A DNA stretch of 64,000 nt from UBA4575 sp002386945 (GTDB lineage: Bacteria > Pseudomonadota > Gammaproteobacteria > UBA4575): positions 248,001-312,000 of the forward strand of contig CALSUC010000002.1 in NCBI GenBank assembly GCA_943789445.1, written 5' to 3'. The notes beneath the pieces are model-generated. The model saw only the letters and a program-made list of their open reading frames with translations, did no database searches and was not told where the DNA came from. The position numbers were made by a program, and so were the translations under genes. Below, piece by piece: positions 27,005 to 36,043 of the stretch. Each line of letters begins with the position of its first letter. Position 1 is the stretch's first letter.

Positions 27005-27045
27005 ATTCATCCTTAAATTACTCTTAGCTCAGTGTTGAGGAGGCT

Positions 27046-28305
27046 CTAGAAGGACCAACCAACGCCTAGATTGTAACCGTCATAGTCACGGCCTTCAGCA
27101 GAAGTTACGTCATGCTTACGATCAGCCCAATCTAACTTTAAGACTACATTTGGGTGCAGCCAATAGTTCATACCGAGAGATACCTGCTCGAAACGATCTT
27201 GTGTGCGTGCACCACGAACTTCTTCAAAGCGTCCAAATAAGCCAACTTTTTCAGTTGCCTTGAAACTAGGCTCAATGTACCAACCATACTGCTTGTCATT
27301 GTTAGCTGCTTTAACGGCATCACCATCAAAGTCCCATTCAGCATAGAGCGCACGTAGACCCATTGCACCTTTATTGTAGATTAGGTGGGTAGTCCACAAT
27401 ACACCTTCTTCCATACCGTCATTTTTAACTTGGGTAACGTCTTCTTGGTACTGTATAGCGCCACCAACTTCTAAACCAGCGATGCCCGTGTAGGTTGCAG
27501 CAACTGTGTATGCCAACTCATGGGTGTCTGCGTTAGAAGCCTTTTGGCGACCACTACGGATGCGATGTGTGCTGCTCCCAGAAGTTGGAATCTTAAGACC
27601 ACTATGAGCGGCTACTTCTAGTTTTAGACCTGAGTCAAAACGTTGGGTGATCATGGTACCGATTTCCCACCATGTGCCTGGCATAATCACATTCTCAACG
27701 CTATTACGTTCAACGCCGTAGAAAGTGTCTGGCTCGTGAGTTTCATTCATGATGCCTACAGGTATTAAGAATACACCCGCTAATGCGCTGCTATTTTCAG
27801 CAAAATCCCACTCAATGAAGGCTTGCTCAACTTCTACTTCACCATTTTTGCCTTCACCGGCAACACCATGCTCAATCTCAAATTCTGAGTAAAAACGGAT
27901 CGAGTCAGAGTATTCGTAACCAGCAAATAATACGAAGCGGTGAATGTCTGATTCTTCTTTGTCATACTGGGAGTCGTCGGCTTGCAGGTTGTTGTAATGA
28001 ACTTCACCATAACCGCCTAGGGTTACTTTATTTAATGTGGAAGATAATGAAGATTCAGCAGCCTCGACTGCAGCTTCAGCAACGATAGTAGCTTCATCAG
28101 CTGACTTCTTCGCCGCTGTGGCTAGCTCGTGAGTCTTTTTGGCGTTAGCTTTGGCTTCAGCTCTTTCTTCCAGCATCATCTCTACAGCTGCCTTCAATTG
28201 CTCATATTCTGCACGGTCTACTGTGACTTGATCAGCAGCAAAGCTAGGTGCCGATAATTGAACAAGTAGAGCTGTAGCAGCCCCGAATAGGGTGATTTTT
28301 TTCAT
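27046..28305 (-). CDS. Outer-membrane porin with N-terminal coiled coil
   Basis: Exported 419-aa protein. The signal peptide ends at PSFAADQ. Residues 25-95 form an Ala/Glu/Lys-rich predicted coiled coil (EYEQLKAAVEMMLEERAEAK, then alanine repeats). From about 97 the protein alternates short beta segments (LGGYGEVHYN, SDIHRFVLFAGYEY) and ends in GYNLGVGWSF; a terminal Phe is the usual BAM recognition residue. This fits a 14-18 strand porin of the phosphate/anion-selective (OprO/OprP-like) group. It is the first gene of the minus-strand arm of the iron/redox locus, and its promoter lies in the shared gap with a Fur box. Substrate unknown. Confidence 0.85.
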   Translation of the reverse strand: MKKITLFGAATALLVQLSAPSFAADQVTVDRAEYEQLKAAVEMMLEERAEAKANAKKTHELATAAKKSADEATIVAEAAVEAAESSLSSTLNKVTLGGYGEVHYNNLQADDSQYDKEESDIHRFVLFAGYEYSDSIRFYSEFEIEHGVAGEGKNGEVEVEQAFIEWDFAENSSALAGVFLIPVGIMNETHEPDTFYGVERNSVENVIMPGTWWEIGTMITQRFDSGLKLEVAAHSGLKIPTSGSSTHRIRSGRQKASNADTHELAYTVAATYTGIAGLEVGGAIQYQEDVTQVKNDGMEEGVLWTTHLIYNKGAMGLRALYAEWDFDGDAVKAANNDKQYGWYIEPSFKATEKVGLFGRFEEVRGARTQDRFEQVSLGMNYWLHPNVVLKLDWADRKHDVTSAEGRDYDGYNLGVGWSF

Positions 28306-28381
28306 GTATAGGTCCTTTATAAGCTTCTGGGTAATGGGCGTATTCTCACCTGTATCATGTGATTTTGGTTACCCGGTAAGA

Positions 28382-28437
28382 TTGTGATGCAGCAGACGAT
28401 ATAGTAAAGTTATAACTAATGCAAATCATTCTCATTA
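28382..28437. promoter_or_regulatory. Fur box and candidate promoter between porin and imelysin operons
   Basis: Positions 28415-28433 match 14 of 19 bases of the Fur consensus (core TAATGCAAATCATTCTC). On the plus strand TTGTGA (28382-28387) and TAAAGT (28405-28410), 17 bp apart, could be the -35 and -10, with the Fur site covering the start point. The 214-bp gap is shared by the divergent porin operon, so one site may control both arms. Moderate confidence for Fur, lower for the exact promoter. Confidence 0.65.
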
Positions 28438-28519
28438 GCATTACTAGAAAGGGTGCGTTTAAATTTTTTATTGGCGTGTCATGCCGTTTGAAATGACATT
28501 TAATTAGAAGGATAAGGTA

Positions 28520-29728
28520 ATGAAAAAAGCGTTTTTCTTAAGCTTATATATTTCAGTTCACATATTAGGTCTGAGCAGAACCGGTTTTGCCAATGAGGTT
28601 TCTGTACCCTCATCTGAAACTGTTACACAACATTATGTGGTCATGGCACACGCTATGTTTACTGAGGCTCAGGCTGCAGCTGCTGATTTAGCGCTGGCAA
28701 CTGATGCCTTACTCAGATCACCGAATGAGGCGAATCATCTGCATGCTAAACAGGCTTGGGTAACTGCTCATCGTGCTTATTCACGGACTGAAGTATTTCG
28801 GTTTGGTAATCCCAATGTGGATGACTGGGAAGGACAGGTCAATGCATGGCCGATGGATGAAGGCTTAGTCGATTATGTTGCCGATGGTTATGTTTCTGAT
28901 AGTGGTAATCCCTTTGCACAGAAAAACTTGATTGCTGATGCTGTCGTTTTAGATCAGGCTCTTTTACGTGATATGCATGAAGGGGCAGGTGCTGAAGCCA
29001 ATGTGGCGACTGGCTATCATGTCATTGAGTTTCTTCTTTGGGGTCAAGACCTTAATCTAACAAAGGTGAGTGCGGGTACCCGCAGTTACCTAGATTTTTC
29101 GCAGAGCCAGTGTGCCAGTGTGCACTGTGATCGTCGTGCACTCTATCTAAAGGAGAGTGTGGATCTATTGCTAGCCGATCTTGCCGATATGGTACAGCAG
29201 TGGCAGCTAGGGCAAGGTGACTACGCCAAGACGTTTATGGCCTTGAACGTTGATACTCGTCTGCAACGCATGTTGTTTGGTCTGGGAAGCTTGGTCTATG
29301 GTGAGTTAGCCGGTGAGCGTATCCGCGTTGCTATGCTTGCACAATCACAAGAAGATGAGCAGTCCTGCTTTAGTGATATGACACACTTTGCAATTAAGGA
29401 AAATGTTGATGCAGTCGCTGATGTATTTAACGGCATCGTGCAAGCCAAGGGCCAGCGTGTTGCTGGGCCATCTTTGAGTGATCTATTGCTGGCAAATAAT
29501 GCTAAAAAACATCAAGCACTGATGTTGGCCTTTACAAAAGCTCAAAATACCGTGGATAAAGTGGCGCAGCAGGCAAAGAATGGTCTACCATTCGATCAAC
29601 AGATTTTGCTTGAGAATATTGAGGCTTACAGCACGCTAGAGCTGCTGATAGCACAACTCAGAGATCAAGCTATTTTAATAGAGTCAATTGATAGCCAGCA
29701 ACTAGCTATGGTTAAAGTCATGCGATAA
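28520..29728 (+). CDS. Imelysin-family periplasmic iron-regulated protein (IrpA-like)
   Basis: Exported helical-bundle protein of 402 aa (signal peptide to about residue 25, TGFANE). The imelysin signature GxHxxE is seen at 165-170 (GYHVIE), within VATGYHVIEFLLWGQDLN. Other family markers are QAWVTAHRAYSRTEVFRFG and NAWPMDEGLVDYV. Imelysins are Fur-controlled envelope proteins tied to iron handling; their exact reaction is not established. A Fur box lies about 87 bp upstream. It is followed after 9 bp by the di-haem oxidoreductase, a pairing known from other Proteobacteria. Confidence 0.92.
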   Translation: MKKAFFLSLYISVHILGLSRTGFANEVSVPSSETVTQHYVVMAHAMFTEAQAAAADLALATDALLRSPNEANHLHAKQAWVTAHRAYSRTEVFRFGNPNVDDWEGQVNAWPMDEGLVDYVADGYVSDSGNPFAQKNLIADAVVLDQALLRDMHEGAGAEANVATGYHVIEFLLWGQDLNLTKVSAGTRSYLDFSQSQCASVHCDRRALYLKESVDLLLADLADMVQQWQLGQGDYAKTFMALNVDTRLQRMLFGLGSLVYGELAGERIRVAMLAQSQEDEQSCFSDMTHFAIKENVDAVADVFNGIVQAKGQRVAGPSLSDLLLANNAKKHQALMLAFTKAQNTVDKVAQQAKNGLPFDQQILLENIEAYSTLELLIAQLRDQAILIESIDSQQLAMVKVMR

Positions 29729-29737
29729 GGAGATGAA

Positions 29738-31072
29738 ATGTGTCGTTTTTTAACGCTCATATTAATTTTAGTGAGTGTTCACGGGTATGCCGAAGCGCCT
29801 TATTCCGGTGGCGCAACAACGGTTTTCAAAGAAGATCATAATGCATATTCTATGCCAGCGAAAAACCTATCATTAGTCTCGCGTGAATCTTTTTTTGTTG
29901 GTAATGCCTTTTTTACCAACCCGTGGGTGGCAGCCCCAGCGACGGTCTCTACTCGAGATGGTTTAGGTCCCTTATTTAATGCTAATGCCTGTCAGTCTTG
30001 TCACATCAAAGATGGCCGTGGGCGTCCCCCAGCAAAGGGTGAAGCCTTTGCTTCCATGTTGATAAAGATAGGCTCCACTGCGATTGGGCAAGGTGATAGC
30101 CGTTATGGAACACAATTTCATCTATTGTCTATTCCTGGAGTCGAGGCCGAGGGCTCAGTAAGCCTTGAATGGCAAAGCTATAGTTGGACTTCTGAAGCAG
30201 GTGAGACCTTCCATCTACGTAAACCCCATTATCGATTCTCTGAGTTGAAGTATGGTGAGTTAGAAGAGACCAGTTTTTTCGGTGGTCGAACAGCACCGGC
30301 AATGATTGGCTTGGGCTTATTAGAAGCTGTGCCTGAAGATAGCTTAATCGCTTTAGAGGCAGCTCAAGCTAGGCTTGGTGTATCAGGCCGGATTCATTGG
30401 TTATACGATCAAACGAATAATCAAAAAGTCGCAGGGCGCTTTGGTTGGAAAGCTAGTCAACCTAGTGTCAAAAAACAGGCAGCAATAGCCTTTGCCGAAG
30501 ATATGGGGCTGACGTCTAGTGTTGTATCAGAATCAAACTGCCAACCACAACAGCTGGACTGTGTGACAGCACCAGAGGGTGGTGATCCTGAGGTCAGTGA
30601 TCAGATCTTAGAGTTAGTCAGTTTTTATTCCAGTACCTTAGCCGTGCCAGCGCGGAGAAATATAGAAGATCCTATGGTCATTGCGGGTGAATTAAGATTT
30701 CAGCAGGTAGGATGCAACTCCTGTCATACCGAAACGTTAATGACTGGTGACCAATCGAGTATTGCCGAGTTGAGGCAGCAGGAGATTCATCCCTATACTG
30801 ATCTACTATTGCACGATTTGGGAGAGGGTTTAAGTGACCAAAATAATGAAGGCAATGCCTCTGGCCTGGAGTGGAGAACGGCACCTTTGTGGGGGATTGG
30901 CCTACTGCAGGCCGTCAATGGTCATCAGCAACTGTTACATGATGGTCGTGCACGTGGTGTTGAAGAAGCGATCTTATGGCATGGCGGTGAGGCTAAGGCC
31001 TCACGCCGAGCGTACCTCTCTTTGGGTCCAGAGCAACGCCAAGAGCTGCTCCAGTTTGTTGAGAGTTTGTAG
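29738..31072 (+). CDS. Di-haem oxidoreductase family protein (COG3488-type)
   Basis: Exported c-type cytochrome of 444 aa with a signal peptide (residues 1-19, HGYAEA). Two haem-binding motifs are visible: CQSCH (Cys85, Cys88, His89) and CNSCH (Cys326, Cys329, His330). Conserved surrounding sequences are RDGLGPLFNANAC and EWRTAPLWGIGLL, as in the di-haem oxidoreductases often called putative thiol oxidoreductases. The catalysed reaction is not known. It follows imelysin by 9 bp with AAGGAG as ribosome-binding site. It requires the cytochrome c maturation system, not present in the window. Confidence 0.92.
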   Translation: MCRFLTLILILVSVHGYAEAPYSGGATTVFKEDHNAYSMPAKNLSLVSRESFFVGNAFFTNPWVAAPATVSTRDGLGPLFNANACQSCHIKDGRGRPPAKGEAFASMLIKIGSTAIGQGDSRYGTQFHLLSIPGVEAEGSVSLEWQSYSWTSEAGETFHLRKPHYRFSELKYGELEETSFFGGRTAPAMIGLGLLEAVPEDSLIALEAAQARLGVSGRIHWLYDQTNNQKVAGRFGWKASQPSVKKQAAIAFAEDMGLTSSVVSESNCQPQQLDCVTAPEGGDPEVSDQILELVSFYSSTLAVPARRNIEDPMVIAGELRFQQVGCNSCHTETLMTGDQSSIAELRQQEIHPYTDLLLHDLGEGLSDQNNEGNASGLEWRTAPLWGIGLLQAVNGHQQLLHDGRARGVEEAILWHGGEAKASRRAYLSLGPEQRQELLQFVESL

Positions 31073-31095
31073 CTAGTCCGGCGTTTAATGCAGAC

Positions 31096-31518
31096 TTAAA
31101 TAGGTTTCACGATAACCAGAATGACCACTGCAACCAGTGCTAGCACTGGAGCTTCATTAAACCAGCGAAACCAGACATGACTGTGAGGGTTGCGGTCTTC
31201 TTTGAAGAGGCGGACATAATGGCCACAGTAAAGATGATAGATCACTAAAAGTGCGACTAGACCGAGTTTGATGTCCATCCAATAACCAATCATATACGCC
31301 TGCCAGCCTATACTCAGTAGCCATCCACCAAAGACAATTGTAAGAATGGCGCTCGGTGTCATGATGCCAAAATATAATTTACGTTCCATGATTTTGAAGC
31401 GCGCGTTACTGGCTTCATCTTTTGCTTCAGCGTGGTAGACAAATAGCCGGGGTAGATAAAACAATGCGGCAAACCAAGTCACCATAAATATGACGTGAAA
31501 GGCTTTGATCCAGAGCAT
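31096..31518 (-). CDS. hemJ: Protoporphyrinogen IX oxidase HemJ
   Basis: Small four-TM inner-membrane protein (140 aa) that oxidises protoporphyrinogen IX in haem synthesis. It starts MLWIKAFHVIFMVTWFAALFYLPRLFVYHAEA; the early His in AFHVIF and the FYLPRLFVYH stretch are the HemJ hallmarks. RKLYFGIMTPSAILTIVFG and the C-terminal FRWFNEAPVL are also typical. AAGGA precedes the ATG. It is 11 bp downstream of the CLC gene on the same strand. With hemL it gives two haem-synthesis genes flanking the iron locus. Confidence 0.94.
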   Translation of the reverse strand: MLWIKAFHVIFMVTWFAALFYLPRLFVYHAEAKDEASNARFKIMERKLYFGIMTPSAILTIVFGGWLLSIGWQAYMIGYWMDIKLGLVALLVIYHLYCGHYVRLFKEDRNPHSHVWFRWFNEAPVLALVAVVILVIVKPI

Positions 31519-31529
31519 AAAAATCCTTC

Positions 31530-33233
31530 TTATAAATATTGAAAAAGTTGTTGGCGACTAATAACACCTAGGCAGGCTGCATTATTACTAGCATTAATGA
31601 CATGTAAAATTTCAACGTCATATTGTATAAAATATGCGCGTGCTGTCGATAGAGTGGCGCGGCTATCAATAGCCATACTCTTAATAAGAGAAAGACGAGT
31701 TGTGACTGACTCCTCATCTGAATCAGCTATTTGATGAAATAGTGATATCGAGTCGTCAGTACTAGATCTGAGTAAAAGCCACTCACTGCTAATGTTTAAG
31801 GTCCCAGCTCTAATCGAGGCAAACTGTTCTGCATTAGTAGTCAGAATGTCAGTGTTCATGATGTTGCTGACCCCGGTTCTTTGTAAGTTCTGTGTCAAAG
31901 GGTCTTCCACTGCATCTAAGCCTCGACTCTGTAAAATCACATCGATCACAGGGCCCTGTTTGAGTACTTGGCGAGTTACTAGCTGCGCCACCGCGATGCA
32001 GAGCATGCTTGGCCAAATAATATTTGGGTTGGCCGTAATCTCAAAGGCTGCAATTAAGGCGGCTAATGGGGCTTGTAGGCAGGCACCCATCATCGCGGCC
32101 ATGCCAAGGATAGCGTAAAGGCCACTGCTCTCGACAGGGAGATGTAGTGTTTGATCTAGGACTAAACCCATGAATGAACCGCCTACTGCTCCAATGACAA
32201 AGCTTGGGCCGATCAGTCCAGCGGGTAAACCACAGCCGACTGAAATAGAAGACGTGATTAACTTCATCACCAGAATAACGATGAGAGTGACTAACGAAAG
32301 TTGCCCTAAAATGGCCTGGTTTAAACTGTCATAGCCGACACCTAATACTTGTGGCAAAAAGATGGCTGTGAAGCCGGTAATAGAGGCAGCCAGGCTATAA
32401 CGTTTGAACAGATTCCAGTTGGCGGTTATCTCGCTGCTGCGGCGAACAATATAGATAAAGCTGGCAGCAGCTATGCCAACCAATATGCCAAGTAACAATA
32501 AGAAGGGTATTTCTTGTAGTGAGGCTGAAGGCACTAGCCCAATCGAGAGAAATGGCTCGTTCCCTAAAAACCAATGACTGATACCAGTCGCAGCCACTGC
32601 TGAAATCATAATCGGAACAAAGCTGCCAACGGCATACTCTGCAATAATAATCTCCATTGCAAAGATGACGCCAGCAAGTGGTGTATTAAAAGCGGCACCA
32701 ATAGCTCCTGCGGAGCCGCAGGCAAGTAGGATACGAAGCGTATTGTGTGGCAGATGCAGGCTCTTACCAAACAGGCTACCCAATGCGGCGCCAAGGTGAA
32801 CACTAGGGCCTTCTCGACCCAAAGATTGGCCACTGATCAAGGCAATGCTGCCGCCAATGAACTGCATGATAAAACCACGTAAAGTGAGGTCACTATTATG
32901 GTGATGTAATCGTTCACGCACATGGGCAATGCCTACGCCCTGTCCTTTTGCAAAAAAGTGAAACAGTGTGGCTAATAATAAACCACCTAAAATTGGTGCT
33001 AATACACGTGATAAGGTATTTAGGCCTTCAAAATTCTCAGGCTGAATATTTAAGAAGTAGGTGAGAGAAAACTCGACGATTAAGATAAAGGCAACAATAA
33101 CAACACCGGTGGCGATACCCGTAAATAGGCCAGCCAGTGAGAGTTGGAGTAGTGCATCGGAGCTAGCAGACTGAATTCTAAGTCGTTCTAGACCAGTGGC
33201 CAGATTTTTTCTAAGCGACAGCTTGGACTTCAT
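31530..33233 (-). CDS. CLC-family chloride channel/antiporter with C-terminal regulatory region
   Basis: Polytopic CLC protein of 567 aa. The gating motif GREGPS holds Glu141, equivalent to Glu148 of E. coli ClcA. Later pore motifs are AFNTPLAG (about 181-188) and GLPAGLIGPSF. Two differences are visible by hand alignment: the first selectivity motif reads GQGVG (97-101) instead of GSGIP, and Ile195 follows Glu194 where E. coli has Glu203, the internal proton glutamate. About 125 residues after the membrane domain resemble a CBS region. It may be channel-like or an unusual exchanger; this is inference. It is divergent from argC. Confidence 0.87.
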   Translation of the reverse strand: MKSKLSLRKNLATGLERLRIQSASSDALLQLSLAGLFTGIATGVVIVAFILIVEFSLTYFLNIQPENFEGLNTLSRVLAPILGGLLLATLFHFFAKGQGVGIAHVRERLHHHNSDLTLRGFIMQFIGGSIALISGQSLGREGPSVHLGAALGSLFGKSLHLPHNTLRILLACGSAGAIGAAFNTPLAGVIFAMEIIIAEYAVGSFVPIMISAVAATGISHWFLGNEPFLSIGLVPSASLQEIPFLLLLGILVGIAAASFIYIVRRSSEITANWNLFKRYSLAASITGFTAIFLPQVLGVGYDSLNQAILGQLSLVTLIVILVMKLITSSISVGCGLPAGLIGPSFVIGAVGGSFMGLVLDQTLHLPVESSGLYAILGMAAMMGACLQAPLAALIAAFEITANPNIIWPSMLCIAVAQLVTRQVLKQGPVIDVILQSRGLDAVEDPLTQNLQRTGVSNIMNTDILTTNAEQFASIRAGTLNISSEWLLLRSSTDDSISLFHQIADSDEESVTTRLSLIKSMAIDSRATLSTARAYFIQYDVEILHVINASNNAACLGVISRQQLFQYL

Positions 33234-33293
33234 ATGTGTATTATGCCACGTTAGTTAATACAACAAATTAATCTAAATTAGATAGTAAATATT

Positions 33294-34331
33294 ATGAGCA
33301 CTATAAATGTTGGCGTTGTGGGTGGTACTGGATATACCGGCATTGAGCTAATTCGCCTATTACTGGCGCACCCAAAAGCAGAACTTAAGGTGATTACCTC
33401 GCGATCTGAGCAGGGTAAATTATTAGCCGATCTTGTTCCTAGCTTTCATGCAGGATGTGATTTGGTTTTTTCTGAGCCTAGTCTTGCAGTCTTGCAGCAA
33501 TGTGATCTTATTTTCTTTGCCACACCTAATGGCACGGCGATGAAAATGGTGCCGGAATTGTTGGCTCAGGGTAAGCGAATAATAGATCTGGCAGCTGATT
33601 TTCGTCTGCTAGATGCTGAACAATGGCAGCAATGGTATGGACAAAAACACAGCTGTCCAGAATTATTGAAAGATGCGGTATATGGCTTGCCAGAATTAAA
33701 CCGTGCGAAGTTAAAAGACGCCAAGCTGGTTGCTAATCCAGGTTGCTATCCAACCGCCATTACACTCGGTCTGCTACCTCTACTGGAGCTAGGCAGTGTC
33801 GATCTGAATAATCTTATTGCGGATGCTAAATCTGGTGTTAGTGGCGCAGGCCGAGGGGCTCAAGTGAGTGCTTTGCATGCAGAGGTGAGCGAAAATTTTA
33901 AGGCTTATGGCTTGCAAGGGCATAGGCATTTGCCGGAAATATCACAAACGTTGCAACAAATTGCAGGGACAACGATTGACCTTACTTTTGTACCACATTT
34001 GTTGCCGATGAACCGCGGTATTGAGGCTACAATCTATACTCGTTTGCTCGACGATCAGGCTATTGATTTGACTGCCTTATACCAAAAGCGCTATCAACAA
34101 GAGAGTTTTGTCACGGTATTGCCAGCAGGCACTGCGCCGGAAACGCGCGCTGTGCGTGCAAGTAATCATTGCATGATGTCAGTAACTCAACTGGATGCAG
34201 GTCGAGTGGTGGTTTCTTCTGTGATTGATAACTTAGTCAAAGGTGCTGCCGGTCAAGCGATTCAAAATATGAATATTATGTATGGCTGGGAAGAGTCGAA
34301 TGGCCTGACCAGTATAGGTTTAATCCCTTAA
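33294..34331 (+). CDS. argC: N-acetyl-gamma-glutamyl-phosphate reductase ArgC
   Basis: NADPH-dependent step of arginine synthesis. The Rossmann start is VGVVGGTGYTGIELIRLL, the catalytic cysteine is in VANPGCYPTA, and the conserved YGLPELNR, DAKSGVSGAGRGA and FVPHLLPMNRG follow. At 345 aa this is the long ArgC type. It is divergent from the CLC gene and is followed after 12 bp by the DUF6776-like gene. Confidence 0.97.
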   Translation: MSTINVGVVGGTGYTGIELIRLLLAHPKAELKVITSRSEQGKLLADLVPSFHAGCDLVFSEPSLAVLQQCDLIFFATPNGTAMKMVPELLAQGKRIIDLAADFRLLDAEQWQQWYGQKHSCPELLKDAVYGLPELNRAKLKDAKLVANPGCYPTAITLGLLPLLELGSVDLNNLIADAKSGVSGAGRGAQVSALHAEVSENFKAYGLQGHRHLPEISQTLQQIAGTTIDLTFVPHLLPMNRGIEATIYTRLLDDQAIDLTALYQKRYQQESFVTVLPAGTAPETRAVRASNHCMMSVTQLDAGRVVVSSVIDNLVKGAAGQAIQNMNIMYGWEESNGLTSIGLIP

Positions 34332-34343
34332 GGCAGATGGTTA

Positions 34344-35093
34344 ATGGGTCCAGTTAAAGTTCATCTGCCCAAGTATCGATCAGTTAGGCTCAAGATTTAT
34401 GAGCCGTTTCTGAAGCGGTTCCGCATTTTCAGTTTATTGCTGGGCTTTTTTATAGGAGCAGTAGCTTGTTATTGGGGCTTTAATTCAGAGCTACGTTCAC
34501 TACTGTTGGCAGATGGGCGAACACTGGGTGAACTGAGTGCTACAGTTGAGCAGGCCAAGCTGCGCAATCAAGCACTCGCTCATGATCTATCTAAGATGTC
34601 TCGCTCAGTCGAAATTGAGCGGCAGACTGGCCAGCAGTTAAAAGAGATTCTATTGAAAAAAGAATTTGAGCTGGCCAAGCGGGATCAGGAGCTCATTTTA
34701 TTACGTTCATTGGTGGCACCAGAAAATGCGGCATTAGGACTTCAAATACACGATTTTAAGTTGCGCCACTCTCCTCGTGAGCGAGAGTTTTACTACGACC
34801 TATTATTGACCCAGTCCAGCGTCAGTAAAAAGGCTGTTAAAGGTGAGCTTAATATCTATATTGATGGTTTAGTCAATGGTGAAAGGCAGCGACTAACGTT
34901 CGCTGAAGTATCACCAGAAAAGTTTAAGCGAGTGCCTTACCAGTTTCGTTTTTTTCAACGCTTGAGTGGCGTGATGCAGTTGCCAGAAGCCTTTGAAACT
35001 GACAGGGTTGAATTAAAGCTTATGCCTGCAGGTAAGTCATCCAAACCGATACAAATGACTTATCAATGGGCTGAATTACTCAGTGGGGACTGA
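34344..35093 (+). CDS. Membrane-anchored coiled-coil protein (DUF6776-like)
   Basis: A 249-aa protein. A basic N-terminus (about 30 residues) precedes one membrane segment at about 31-48. A predicted coiled coil (about 60-125, KLRNQALAHDLSKMSR, LLKKEFELAKRDQELILL) and a C-terminal beta-rich domain (about 130-245) follow. This matches, by layout and context, the DUF6776-type protein next to bactofilin in Pseudomonas-like genomes. Its stop codon overlaps the bactofilin start region. I infer an envelope role with the bactofilin; no enzymatic motif is visible. Confidence 0.72.
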   Translation: MGPVKVHLPKYRSVRLKIYEPFLKRFRIFSLLLGFFIGAVACYWGFNSELRSLLLADGRTLGELSATVEQAKLRNQALAHDLSKMSRSVEIERQTGQQLKEILLKKEFELAKRDQELILLRSLVAPENAALGLQIHDFKLRHSPREREFYYDLLLTQSSVSKKAVKGELNIYIDGLVNGERQRLTFAEVSPEKFKRVPYQFRFFQRLSGVMQLPEAFETDRVELKLMPAGKSSKPIQMTYQWAELLSGD

Positions 35094-35094
35094 T

Positions 35095-35511
35095 ATGTTT
35101 TCTAAGAATAAAACGCGAACAGCAAATATTGATACCGTGATAGGCCAAAATACGATATTAAAAGGTGATGTTCACTTTGCAGGTGGGCTGCATGTGGAGG
35201 GGTTTATTCAAGGTAACCTAATTGCGAATAATGAGGAAGAAAGCATCTTGATCTTGAGCCAGAAAGGTCGGATTGAAGGCGATATTTGCGGGACAGTAGT
35301 CGTTTTAGATGGCGAAGTGCTAGGGAATGTGACGGCTAGTGTGTCGCTGGAGCTGGCGCATCATGCGCGAGTTAAGGGTAATATCAGTTATAAAACCTTA
35401 GAAATGGAAGGTGGTGCCACTGTGAATGGCGTCTTAAACCAATTGCAGCCTACCGATCAGCTTGTAATAGAAGAACGACAGCCAAAACTAGGGGAAGTGT
35501 CACAAGACTGA
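35095..35511 (+). CDS. Bactofilin (polymer-forming cytoskeletal protein)
   Basis: Beta-helical self-assembling protein of 138 aa. The bactofilin core is clear: TVIGQNTILKGDVHFAGGLHVEGFIQGN, then repeats such as GRIEGDICGTVVVLDGEVLGNV and HARVKGNISYKTLEMEGGATVNG. I choose the ATG at 35095 with GGGG upstream; a GTG four codons earlier is possible. It begins 1 bp after the preceding stop. Bactofilins often pair with M23 peptidases that shape the wall, and an M23 gene lies 1.7 kb away. It has no membrane segment, so its partner may supply the anchor. Confidence 0.92.
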   Translation: MFSKNKTRTANIDTVIGQNTILKGDVHFAGGLHVEGFIQGNLIANNEEESILILSQKGRIEGDICGTVVVLDGEVLGNVTASVSLELAHHARVKGNISYKTLEMEGGATVNGVLNQLQPTDQLVIEERQPKLGEVSQD

Positions 35512-35620
35512 TGAGGTTCAATATTGAGATTGCACTGTAGCTGTCTCTAGCGGGTAGTTGACCCTGCCGAGGTGACTAGGTAGTCTCGCGACTTAATAGC
35601 TAAATTATGGAGAATAACTC

Positions 35621-35986
35621 ATGGCATCAACTGAAAGTGTGACCTCATCTGGCATGCCAGTGCCATTGATTTTTACCGATGCAGCCGCTGGTAAAGTAAA
35701 GCAGCTGATTGAAGAAGAAAAAAACGATAAATTAAAGCTACGTGTTTTTGTCTCAGGTGGCGGTTGTTCTGGGTTCCAGTATGGCTTCACTTTTGATGAA
35801 GAGCTACAAGATGGTGATACAGCCGTTGAGAATTCTGGTGTTACTTTGCTAATCGATCCAATGAGTTATCAATATCTAGTTGGCGCTGAAATTGACTACA
35901 GCGAAGGCTTAGAAGGCGCTCAATTTGTGATTCGAAATCCAAATGCTAAAACAACCTGTGGTTGTGGGTCGTCTTTTTCAACCTAG
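35621..35986 (+). CDS. erpA: Iron-sulfur cluster insertion protein ErpA
   Basis: A-type carrier that delivers Fe-S clusters to target proteins such as the isoprenoid enzymes IspG and IspH. Three conserved cysteines are present: Cys49 in SGGGCSGF, and Cys113 and Cys115 in TTCGCGSSF. The length of 121 aa and the sequence FVSGGGCSGFQYGFTFDE fit ErpA well. GGAGAATA lies upstream of the ATG. The 109-bp gap before it should hold its promoter; TTGACC at 35558 is a plausible -35, with a weak TAGTCT 17 bp later. A strong terminator follows. Confidence 0.95.
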   Translation: MASTESVTSSGMPVPLIFTDAAAGKVKQLIEEEKNDKLKLRVFVSGGGCSGFQYGFTFDEELQDGDTAVENSGVTLLIDPMSYQYLVGAEIDYSEGLEGAQFVIRNPNAKTTCGCGSSFST

Positions 35987-36014
35987 TATCTAGTTAGGTA
36001 GTAAACAGACGCAT

Positions 36015-36043
36015 AAAAAAACCCGCTTTTGCGGGTTTTTTTA
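36015..36043. terminator. Bidirectional intrinsic terminator between erpA and anmK
   Basis: Symmetric hairpin with stem ACCCGC/GCGGGT, loop TTTT, flanked by A7 on the left and T7 on the right. It can stop both erpA on the plus strand and anmK on the minus strand, which end on either side of it. Confidence 0.92.

Noticed and set aside
31530..31800. A complete CBS pair at the end of the CLC protein
   Set aside because: The last 125 residues only partly look like CBS; I could not align two full motifs by eye.
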